This document shows positions 11,501 to 23,500 of a DNA stretch of 64,000 nucleotides, piece after piece. The notes under the pieces were generated by a model. That model did not search any database. It was not told the DNA's origin and was given only the letters and a program-made list of their open reading frames with translations. Each line of letters opens with the position of its first letter. The first letter of the stretch is position 1. This DNA comes from Patiria miniata (Eukaryota > Echinodermata > Asteroidea > Valvatida > Asterinidae): the NCBI RefSeq assembly GCF_015706575.1, contig NW_024037053.1, positions 620,001 to 684,000 of the forward strand, read 5' to 3'. Both the position numbers and the translations under genes were made by a program.

Positions 11501-14500
11501 GCTGCGGCGCATATTGCAGCCACTGCCAGAAATACCGGGGCAAACCCCTTCTCTTAGCGATAAGTGTTACTGGGTTCTTTAACGTGCATTACATAACAGC
11601 TACAGCTTTACGTCCCATCCAAAGGACGAAGCAATAATGGTAGAGTGCCTTGCTCAAGAGCACAAGCACCATGTTCCCACGGTCAGGATTCGAACCCATG
11701 AACCACGGCACACGAGTGAAACACCGTAACCATTGGACCACAGCACCCAATATACCCACACTGAAAAGCTACATGCATTGAGCTCACTGTACACACTTGT
11801 ATCTCGCTGTATTGACAGATTTGATGCACTGATGTGGTAGTATCGTGCCGACCTTCATGAACAAACTGTACCACAACTTTGAGATTAAATTTTTGGGGGT
11901 TGGATTTCTTTAATGGGTATCCATATTTTCTTTCAAACGGGTACCCGATTCCCTTACTAACCGTAAATGCACACCCCTAATAGGCATGGAAAAGTCCATG
12001 ATGATGTTGTGATAGCAACATCACTGTACAGTGGAACGTCGCTATACCGAACACCGCTATACCGAATATTCGGCTATACCGAACATCGTCCTTGGCTCCC
12101 AATTTTTGTGTTCAAAACCAACCGAACATTGTTGTTGAAAACCACCAACAGAAGAGCGACAAGTGGCTTTTATTTCCCCAAGGCATAGAAGGGGAAAGCC
12201 ACCCATCGATGTAGGTAGTAAGCACAAAAACTGTGTAATTACATAATTCAATAGTCGGCACATGTTCAAAGTCGTCTTTCAGTAACTACCAGGGCCTGCA
12301 GGGTGAAGTTATGAAGGGCGCCATTTATTGAAAAGCGAGTACCGGAGCACCGACAGCTTAAAATTGCTATACCGAACGATCACTATTACGAACATTTTCT
12401 GTGGATCCTGTGATGTTTGTTATAGCGGCGTTCCACTGTACTAACCTCTTTGGCTGCGGGAGTTTGAAGATATCCTGCCATATTGAAAAGAAGCCTTTAT
12501 GTCTGTCTTTCTGCCCGACGCTCAGTGATTGGACAAGGGCCAGGCTGAGTACTCTGCCCTGACCATGGATAAACTGCAGAACAAAATATAAAAAAACCAA
12601 AGAAAATATAAACTACTACAGCTTAACCCTAACCACCCCAACTCCATCAAAATCCATCCCCCGATTTTGGTGGATTTTGGGGGACTCGGTCCAGAAGGCC
12701 TGGCGTGACTAAATATTGATGAAGTATGATGGACTTGGGCCTAATGGCCTGAAGCAGTGCTAGGGGTATCTGATTGATTTCACCTAGCTTCCTGTACTGC
12801 TGTTGTGACAAAGCCATGTGTAGCAAGTCCATGAATGTCGACCAGTGCGTCAGTGGTGGATTCCATTATGTCATGTACAGTTTTGTATTGGACGCACAGT
12901 GATTGATGGATTTTGATGGACTTGGTCCAGTTCCTAGTAAAAGACACCAGGGAGTTAGGGTATATGAAAACTCTGAATGTAATCTCTGTGATTATATGAA
13001 CGCTAAGAAAAGAGCTAAGTACCAAGACAAAAAAAGACAAAAAAATGTATTACAGTCATTCGGTGTCAAATTCCACGCCCCAAAAATTGAAACTTTAAAC
13101 TACTATGAATAACGACAAACGTTTTCCTATGTGCAATACCTGTAGAGTGTTGAGACATGATCGTATGTCATTGTCAGCTTTACCGCACAGCGCCATCAGC
13201 GCTGTCATATCTGTCCGCAGGGCATTATTTCTTGCTATCTGTTAATAAACATGGCACAAATAACTTTCAATAATGGGTTTTTGTTCGTAAAAAATAAGTC
13301 GGTGAAGGGCAAAACCAATATTGAATTTACAGCAAGGCTCCAATCTAGAAGTTGTTAACCTAATAATATGATTTTATTATACCATTAAAACATTTTCTAC
13401 GTTTTTTTTTTTTGCTCAATTTGTGAGCAATGCGATGACGTGATGATTGAGCCCAAAAGATGGTTTATTATATAAATGTTGAGTGGCTCAGCGTGGAATG
13501 GGAGGAATATTATCGCAAGGTCAAATCTGGACTTTTCCATTTCACGAGGCGAAGCCGAGTGAACTGGAAAAGTCCAGATGTTACCGAGCGATAATATTCC
13601 TCCCATTTCAAAATTTAAAGCCACTCAATATTTGTTTTATATACATGTAACTGACATATAGATCCCTGTCATTTGATATTTGAACTTTTATTTCAATACA
13701 AATTGGTGGAAAATGTATTTCTCTCTTCCAAACCACCCCTTCACGAAAATGTTTGAAGCCAACGCTGTAGCACTGGCTTTTTGGAACAATACGCGCTACG
13801 CACAACGCTCAACGCGCACAACAAGCATGCATTTGCACACAAATACCGTGTCATGGAACAAGAATGATCCTAACTGTTCAATAGTATTTCCCATTCCCCA
13901 TGGGCGAATGGGACTTTTTGAGCCCCGGCGTAAATGGGAATAATAGCGAATGTCACGTGATGTGAGTTCCACCAATCAAATGACAAGGATCTGTATGTCG
14001 GTTATATAATGTTTACTAGACTACCTCATTGAGTCTTGCTGCAAGCCTTGTGCTGAGGGTTGGAGGGAAGTGGGTCACAAAAGCTTGCTGCCTGAGCAGA
14101 CGTAGTGCTGGAACATACCTGTCGAATTGTAGAAACAATGTGAAGTACAAATTAGTCAATTTAACTCAACCCAGAGGTGAACCCAAGACCTGAGAGCTGC
14201 AGTTCCAGTGTTCTACCAACTGAGTTGGAAGTATTGCGTCTCAACTAACATAGTGATGAAACATACCTGTTAAAAATAAAACAAACAATTAAGAAAACTT
14301 AACTGAACCAAGAGGTGCACCTCAGACCCGTGAGTTGCAGTTCCAGTGTTCTACCAACTGAATTATCCAGCCTGGGACATGTTTTTTCCCCTTTAAAATG
14401 GAATTATGAAATGAGAGTTCTCGAACTTGATTGAAAATAGCATCATGCTCTAACAAACTGAATTATGCAGTCCCTAATAGTGTAATTCACTGAACAAAAC

Positions 14501-17500
14501 TAGGAGCCATTTTTTTTTTGGGGGGGGGGGAATAGTGCCTTTGATTATACAAGAATGGAATTTTGCACACAGTCAGAGTATGTCATGAGAAAGATATTTG
14601 GCTATAGGGTCATCGCAGATTTGTCTTTTGAAAAAAATATAGGTAGAATAACAAGCAATTTTCAAAGTTATTATTCTACCTAGGCCTATTTTTTCGAAGG
14701 ACAAATCTACGATGGCCCTATAGCCAAATATCTTTCTCATGACATACTCTGACTGTGTGCAAAATGCCATGCTTGTATCATCCAAGGCACAATCCCATCA
14801 CCTATCTGCCGTGCTACACTCAGCCAAAAAAGAAAGTCCCCCCCCCTCCAATACTTTTTTGTCTAACTCAAAAACTACTGAGTGCCTCTTGCCCAAATAA
14901 CGACTAATCAGTACAGAAATTCCTTAGCAATCCAGCCATACTCTTTATTTGGCCCAAAACAGTGATAATGTGTGCGAATTTATGCAATTTATGAGAAATG
15001 ATACCGAAAACAGTTGCACTTTTGTATACGTGCAACTTGTGGTTCACACTCACCTTGTACGTATACAAAACTTTTTTCCGGTACCATTTGTCATAAATTG
15101 CATAATTTTGTACACTGTATCAGTGTTTTGGACCAAACAAAGAGTATGGCTGGATTGCTAAGGAATTTCTGTACTGATCAGTCGTAATTTGAGCAAGATG
15201 TGCCCGGTAGTTTTTGAGTTAGACAAAAAAGTATTAAGGGGAGACTTTCTTTTTTCGGTTGAGTGTAGGAGACCTGCATGAGATAACAGCGTGCCAAAAT
15301 CCATTCGTGCTTGAAGAACATTTTTCAAAAATTGTAGTAACATAATTTTTACGCAATTTTACAGCAAAGTTGAATCGTTAACCCGCAGTTCTACTTGCAG
15401 TAAACTTGAATTCGCCAGAAGGACTACTTACGGGTCGTTGCATATACAGATGATCGGCCTAAGCAGATTCTTTGATTTTGTCTTCTTAGCGGTAGCAGTC
15501 CCTGCCTCTGTTGGTGTTTTGTTGTCTGAAGCACCTTTGATAAATGCTAGGAGACAATTGATGGCGGGCTAAGGAAAAAACAAACAAACAAACAAAATTC
15601 AACAACCTGGAGCAGGATTACAACTGATGAATATTGATGAAGACGGAGGAAAGCGTTATTATCAACCAAATCAAATAGTTTAATTTCACCATATTACAGG
15701 TAAACATATCTGCATTTTGCTATTGTCAATATGGCCAATTTGCAGTAAAGTTGGATTACAAAAAATATACATCTCAAAACAACAAAATCACGCGTGATGT
15801 GAATCATGCAACAAATTACAGAACAAAATGGCTCACCTAGGCAAACATAGAACAGAGACGTTTTCGCCTACTTTGGAGAACTAACATGTCTCCAAAACGT
15901 TTTCTTCACAAGTGATGCCAGTCCAGCTAGTCTCATGAAAAATCATTTATTTTTCCCACCAGAAATAATGATAAGGGAATAAATATGTGCTTGGCTGATT
16001 TTAAACCATTACGTTTAAAACTGGTTTGGTTATAAATGTAATTGTTTAATACTGGCCAAGCAAATATTTATTCCCATTAATAAATACCTTTTTGGTCAAA
16101 AAGTCAAAACAAATCAAAAATTCACAAATTTCCAGCGATTCTGTTCAATAATTTTACTTTGTCTATCTTATAACACCCCTCTTGCCATGGTTATGATATG
16201 TGCCTCACGAGCGTAGTGCTAAATATCTCCTTATATGGAGATCGGCGTGTGCGCGTGGTGTTTTATCAGCAGTTTAAAACCACCCACGTGACGGGCTCGA
16301 CCAATAGGAATGGCCTTAAACTGTTATGTGTATTTATGAATACACTTTAAAGGATAAACATTCTCTTAGAATAATGTCTCTTATGGGCCTTATTCATGAG
16401 TTGGCCATTTTTTTCGAGTTCCCTGAATGTATTTCATTAATTGTTAACTGTGTAATGGGATGGCGCCAGACTATTTATGCAGGCACAATGCAGCCTTATT
16501 TTACTGTCATTTTTTTTTTAAATATGGCTTTAAACATAAGGGAATGTTTAATTACAAATTTGAAATCATTAATTGACGCACACTGGAATTTATTATAAAT
16601 GAAGTTGCTTTTATTTCTCTTCGCAAGTTCCCAAAATTAAGATTTTACCTAACTTTCTATTCAATATGGCCGACTCGTGAATAAGGCCAACTTTGTTAAC
16701 TCTCATCTTTGAATTAAAGCCTGATGAAATGAGAATGTCTTACCGTGGGAGCACCGTCAATTTCATCGATGACCAGACAGTTGGGTCTTTTATCCATGAC
16801 TAACACTGACTGCATCTGGGTCGATGATTCTAGTTTATTCCTGAAGACTTCAACACTGCGATCATCACTGTATTAAAGAACAGTTTCTTTTTTGGTAAGG
16901 GGGAAGGAAACTGTTCTTTATTTAGAAAATAAAATCGACTGAGAAAATTGCTGTACCAAGCACCCCGGTCTTCTTTCTTACATCTAAAAAGCCAATAGGT
17001 GCGTTTATCTTCAACCATATAAATTGAAAGAAAAATGTAAAACCAGTGGAAAATTAAATCTATTATCCTTTGTTAAGAAATCAGAGAAAATCTATGCAGT
17101 GTTTTATTTCAAAATTTCCAGAGTTGACTATAAAGTAATAACAAGTGCCAGGGGAGGGGGAGGGGGGACCACAGCCGAGCGCGAAGGGCCTTCTGTGTGC
17201 CACTTCTATTCGAAAAATAGGTGTGTTAAAAATGTTGGCAAATAAACATCCACTTTCAAGTCTTAATTTTAATGATTTTTGGTTTCCACAGACATTGTTC
17301 AAGCTTTTGGTCTGTACCAAACGTGTATATTAGTTCAGTATCGAAAGACCAATTCCAGAAAAGAATCTGTTTCGCGCTGGTCTGTTATGCAGTGAATCCT
17401 GCACGTGACCACGCGCTCGAATGCACTTACTGTGTAATAGCACCTTCATGGACGCCCCTATAATTCCGGCACAAAAACGATCTATTTTGTGAAAACGCTT

Positions 17501-20500
17501 TTTTAACATTTTCATTTTTATTGCCTAAAAAGATCATCAAAGGTCTTTACTCCGTAGTCGTTTAAAGGAAATCCCTCAGTTCAACATGACCGTTTTTGGG
17601 CCAAATTTATGAACATGACGAAAGTGAAAATGGTTTAGCTCAAACGCTATTTTTGATGTGTCACAGTCGGGTGCCTGGCTCAACCAGGAAGCCATAGCGT
17701 TGTTCGTAACTAGGAACCTGACTGGCTCAGTGTGGAGTGATGACTGACTGTGTGCGGTCAACGCGCGGCCATTGGGCGATTGTAATAATTATGATCGCGC
17801 TGTGGCTAAAGCTAACTCTGTGTTATTGTATATACGTCGTAGAGTTGTGTACAATACATTGGGTTTGCTCATCCGCGATGTGTGCGCGCTGCTGTCCATG
17901 AAGGGAATGAGATACGTCCCAACAGTGGTGGCGCTACCGGCCGAGCCCCCCCCCCCCCCCCCCCCACCGGAATAGTGTTGACATTACCACTTACCTTGCA
18001 TTCATTTCCACCACGTTGTAGCCAGCATGTCCAGCAATGATGTGTGCTAGGGTCGTCTTGCCTAAGCCGGGCGGACCACACAGCAAAGCGATCTTGTGAA
18101 CAGGACGATTGTTCTCATCGAGCTCCTTTGCACACACAAAGATGAACATAAACATCGGTGACAAGAACATACAAATCAGGACACAATTTTGCAATTCAGT
18201 TTTTGCTGATCCCCGAGGACACTGGTTCCTCTTTGTAACGATCTCACTAACTGACTGTGTCACGTGCGAGCCGGGCAGTGCTATCCTACAGGGTTACCCT
18301 GTAATGCCAATGAAATCTGTACCCAAAGTCCAAACACAATGAAACAATGTTGCTTTCTCGTACAATGTGAAGATTATTTTTCAGTGTATTCAAAGAACAC
18401 AAAACAGCTGAAATGATTTAACATTAAGTTGAGAACCAACCTAATAACCAATATAAAATATCGTAGCGCAGTTCTTGTGCACAAGTAAACAAACACCCCG
18501 CCCAACAGACAGATGAATCTGATACTTGCCTCCTGCTGTTCTTCCTGTTGGAACTTGTTCTTGAACTTTAAGTTCTTGGCCTCCGCTTGCTTCTGCTGCT
18601 GTTCCAGCTTCGGTTTCTTCCGTTGTTTTTTCTCTTTCCCAAACACTAAATGATCCCAGAGTTTCAGCCAGAACAGCAGATTGCGATTTATTCCCTACGA
18701 AAGGAAATAGTTAAAACCATTATGCATTACTGTTACATGTAGTACTTTTGCAGCCGATTTCATAAAATTTCACGAATCTTTACTAACGTAAAAAAAAAAA
18801 GCAAAAGCATTTGGCAATAAAAACATCTAAAGTAACTGTTCTTGTCAAGTTATCAAGCTGCATGGAGGTTTGGACAAAATTAAATTAAATCTAATGTTAG
18901 TTACGGCGTCCACTTAACGTTAGTTACGGTGTCCGTGTATTAGTGAATACACCTACTACTCCCAAAGCTTCCCCCCCCCCAATTTTAATAAGAAATGGAT
19001 ACCTTGACAAGATAACAAGCCCACAATTGCCTGTTTGATACTTGCAGAAGAATGCACGAGTGGAAAGTGGACACCATGTACCTTACATGTCTGTTAACTG
19101 TCCAAAGATGCCACTATAATCTGCTTCGCAGTGAAAAATGTTTGGCCCATTATCTTTTCAATGCCGTTTTCCACTTCGGGATGTTTCTCTCAACAATTTA
19201 AGAGAAAACTAGCAGCATACAGCTTTCATTTCTCTAATGTTTCACTTTTGGTTGCCAATATTGTGACCTTACACACATAGATCAGCTCATCAATGGCAAA
19301 GAATTGTAAAAGTACTTTAAGGCGAAGATGTGAGAAAGGAATCAGAGAGTGAAAAGCTTTCTACAGTGGATTCCATTCGTGAATAGCAAATGGTGCTTTT
19401 GGGAGCCCCAGTGGGGGTATAGGGGAGGGGGGAGGGTGGGGAAAGGAGGGGGGACCCATCGCATGCTAACATGCGTAAGGCGTGAAGTATGCCCAACTTA
19501 TTTTACGCTTCAGCGTCAAGCGCTGTGGACAATGCGTTCAAGACTCCCCCAGTAGTCTCCCCCAACTTTCTCTCTGTCACTCTCGAGAAGTTTCTTGCGC
19601 AAGGAGTCCATATTTCTTAAAATGTATCAAAGTTTTCTTCCACTGTCAAATAAGTGACATTGTGGGAATAAATGTTTAGAATGCTCACATCGTCACTGAG
19701 TAGATCCGTGTAGCGTCTGGGAGCGTACTGATCCACCCAGAGTGCTGACGACTTCTCCTTGGTGGCAGCCTCCTTCCCGGTATCATCATCATCCTCCATC
19801 TCATCGTCTGCCTCATCGCCAGCCGACGTCCCGAGCTTCTTGCTCAGGCCTCTAAAAAAGAGAAAAGAGATGAAAATATTATTTTGTAATGAATTTGTTG
19901 AATGAAACCAACTTGGAATGGCATCCCCAGCTTGAAAGGCTGGTTAGTGCTGGGCGTTTTCAAATAATTCAGTATTTGATTAGTCAAATTTGGATTTTAT
20001 CGTTTATTCGCATAATGCTGGTCAAGTTTTACAAGTCTAAAAATCCTGGAGGAAACTCAACAATTCGGGTAGTATACTCTTCCCGTAATCAGCAAATTGA
20101 ACGCCGTTACTGCAGATAAAACAAGCAGTGAACCAAGGCTGTTTCTCAAGGATACATGTATTTGTACATTAGGCGACCTTGCTTTCTAGATGTTCTCATT
20201 ATAGAAATATCAAATGCAGAGAAAAGGAACACACTTTGACAACTAAAACTTAATGCACTTATTCAAAACTTCCAGTCGATGTAATTGTACAAGGCGAGTC
20301 AAAAAAAGCGAAATCCAAATGTCGGGACCATTGTTTTAGTGAAGTTCTGCATGTTGCCCTTTCAAAATCTAGGATACGAAAGCCCAACTCATAGGCTTTT
20401 GTTTAGTACAAAATCATTCAAATCACTCATGTACTTTTTCAGTTACGGAGTTAGGGTGTGTATTCTTTCAGCAAAACGAAAACAAATCACATAGGGATGT

Positions 20501-23500
20501 GTGTGAATTGTTTTTCGTTTTGCTGAAAGAACGCACACCTTTTTTGTGATCCGTGGACAGAACCTTAAAACGGTGGTTGTGTTTAAAATTCCGTAACTTG
20601 AAAAGTACATGAGTGATTTGAATGATTCTTGTACTAAAAGAAAGCTTATGAATTTGGCTTTCATATCCTAGATTTTCAAAGTACTACATGCAGAACTTCA
20701 CTAAAACAATAGTCCCGACACTTGGGTTTCACTTTTTTGACTAACCCTATATACACACCCGTTTATAGATGCTGAGATGGTTTGGGCTTGTTTCACTAGT
20801 CGCATGTGTCTCTGTATTAGAAGAAAGATAAAGACTATCTCTAAAAACAGTCATAGGGAGCAGCATTAATAAATAATATCGCATTTTGACACTGGAGGTG
20901 GTATGGTTTTATCGTGTTTAGGTGTTACCTCACTCTCGAGATCATCTTGCATCATCTCCACGGGCACTGCAAGAAGGCGAAGGGGGTGTCCGGGGGTCTG
21001 CTTGAAGATTGACTTATTCTTCTGTTTATCAAGAAAATAAAAGAAGTGGAAAAAAATATTAGAAGCATCAGAATCTGAGATAAGTGTTGTGGTATTTGAA
21101 AAGTCTACAAAGATATTTTGGAAACAGGACTGGACGCCAAAAGGGGCATTAACAAGTTCAAATGTTTTTAATAAATGGGAAAAAAAATCAGAATCATTAA
21201 CGTATTTGTGAGACGTTCTGGCAAAATGAAACGGAACTGGCTCAGTGGAGAAAAATGCAACAAAATGAATGGGGTTGATTTTTTTAATTTTCAGATTTAC
21301 TGATATTTGTTATCTTTGGTTTGTCTACAACACGCATTTTAAAGAAATAGGACAAAAATTGTGGAAGTATAAGGGTTAAGGAGAAAACATTTGGCATCTT
21401 TCATTTTCACGACTACAAAACTCGAAACTTAAAAGGCCTTTTTCTCAGTATTTTACTTGTTTTGACATGTCGATTAATGTGAATTTTAAACAGACATAAT
21501 TTGTCAACGGAACGTCCGATTGAAGTGCAACAAACAGTATTGTCAGGAGAATTTTATTCTCTTTCCTAATACTTGCAAACCCTCATTTCGACCTCTGCCC
21601 AGTTCCATCTTATTTTTGCCAGACGCCTCACATTTTCTCAAACCTTTAAATATGGGACTTGCATCCACGTGACCTGCTTCAACTTTAATTTTACAAAGAA
21701 TCTAGGATGCCTGTAAACATGTTCCTTCAAAACCCTAACACTCCAGGGCATTTTTGGATAGAAACCCTGCCAAACGCAGCCACATGCAACACTTGTCTAA
21801 GTGACAAGCCTGCCCAGTGCAGCAAGATCCATCAGGCCAAAAGTCTCAAGGCCACACTGCCTCAGAGTCTGTGGTCACCGAATGCAGCAGGATACAACTG
21901 TGGCATTGTTCAATGGGACTAGCTCTCATTGTCTCAGAAGTGGCCGTTTATGCACTAATGTTGGTAGCTGAATGCATCAAAGTGCACCAGACTTTTCCAC
22001 CTGATGCACTGTGTTGCGTCTGGCAGGGTTAGGGTTAATTTGAAACATTAGGAGCATTATAATTCTTTAACAGATCCCAGGAATTGTAAGGTACACATTT
22101 TGCAATGGGTTCAAATTCAATGCTTTTAATATGCCACTGTGCCAAGATCAATGTTTTATGCCTCTCCTATATAAGTGCGACACACACAGGGCAGGCAAAA
22201 ACCTTATAGTGTTTGCAAACATTTTGAACGGTGTGTGAACGCTCTGCCGCAGCTTGGAACTTGGTCCCTTACCATTTTACCCTCCACACCGACAACATCC
22301 TTCATCCTGAGATACACCCGCCTCCCGTCCTGCCCAGTGATTCGTGCCGACAGACCCAGGGGCTCCCGGTGCAGAATCTGCAGCCGGCGATACCCAGCCG
22401 GCCAGGCGGTGTCTTGACCACTGTTTGCGGAGAGCGCCCTTGTGGGTTCCGCGGGCTGCTGCGCCAGAGATGCCGACTGCTGCCGGTGCAGCATTATCTT
22501 TGCAAGGGCCTTTTCCTCGGGAGTTGGGGATGGGGGCGGGGAGGTGGTAGCTCTATCTGTTGTTTTACTGGCATCCGGGAAGAGTTTTCTGGGACGCTTG
22601 GCTGTAGGAGCTGAAATTTTAAAAGGTAAACATTTTACTCTAACTTCGATTGGATAAATGTGACCTGTTCTGTCAAAAGCAGACGGTTGAAATGGGGCAG
22701 AGGTTGAAATTGAGATAGGGCAAAAAAACGCTGTGGGGGTGATTTTTTTCGATTTTCAAATTTTGCATATTTGTAATCCTGAACATGTCTAAAATATACT
22801 GTAACAGTTTGAAACCCTAATTTGAACTCTAAATATAGTATTTTTGGTGATTTGTTAAAGTATATATCAGTCAAAGAAAGTACTGTTTTGTGACATTCGT
22901 GGCCATTTGCTCCGTTTTCTACTTTTCGACACAATGAACTTCAAAATAGCATAACTCTGCCCAGGAATGACCGGTTTCAAAAATTAAACCACCTATTTAA
23001 AGGAAAAAGAACATATTTTAACAATATGCAAAAACCTCATTTTTGACCTTATGCCCAGAAAAATCTGATTTTGACAGAACAGGTCACAAATGACCTTGGT
23101 CTGCCATCATTACATCCCATACAACTGATTAATTTAACCCTAACCTTCCCAAATTCTCCAAAATCCTCTTTGCAAAATGGAGGATTTTGCAGGATTGAGG
23201 CTATATGGCAAAAATGTGTGGCTAATTGTGGAGGATGCACTGTGTTAAGGTCTTGGGCCGGACCCTGTGTTGTTTATGCTCAGCCGTGCATAACTTTAGG
23301 CCAAGATTACACTTGAAATCTTCCGCAGTGCTCCAGGATGTCACTGGCTCTGCCTCAACATATTGACAGTGATTGCTGGAGGATTTTGCAGGATTGAGGC
23401 AGTGGTCACCCCTTTCAAGGACCACATTCAAGAAGTAACGGAGGATTTTGCAGGATTGAGGTTGTATGCTATTTTTCCATGGAGGCAGTTGGAGGATTTT

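Noticed and set aside
12623-12640. Internal telomeric repeats (TTAGGG/CCCTAA)
   Set aside because: Only one or two units occur at each place and always as inverted pairs next to TTAA, so they are transposon ends.
19849-19853. Alternative acceptor for CHTF18 exon 5 at the first AG of TTTTTTAGAG
   Set aside because: With the possible exon 4 donors it does not keep the frame into the [14 protein letters not shown] part. The second AG, with the donor at 20933, does.
22231-22614. 127-residue plus-strand open frame
   Set aside because: It lies antisense to CHTF18 exon 3, which has clear homology and correct splice sites. It is a shadow frame.
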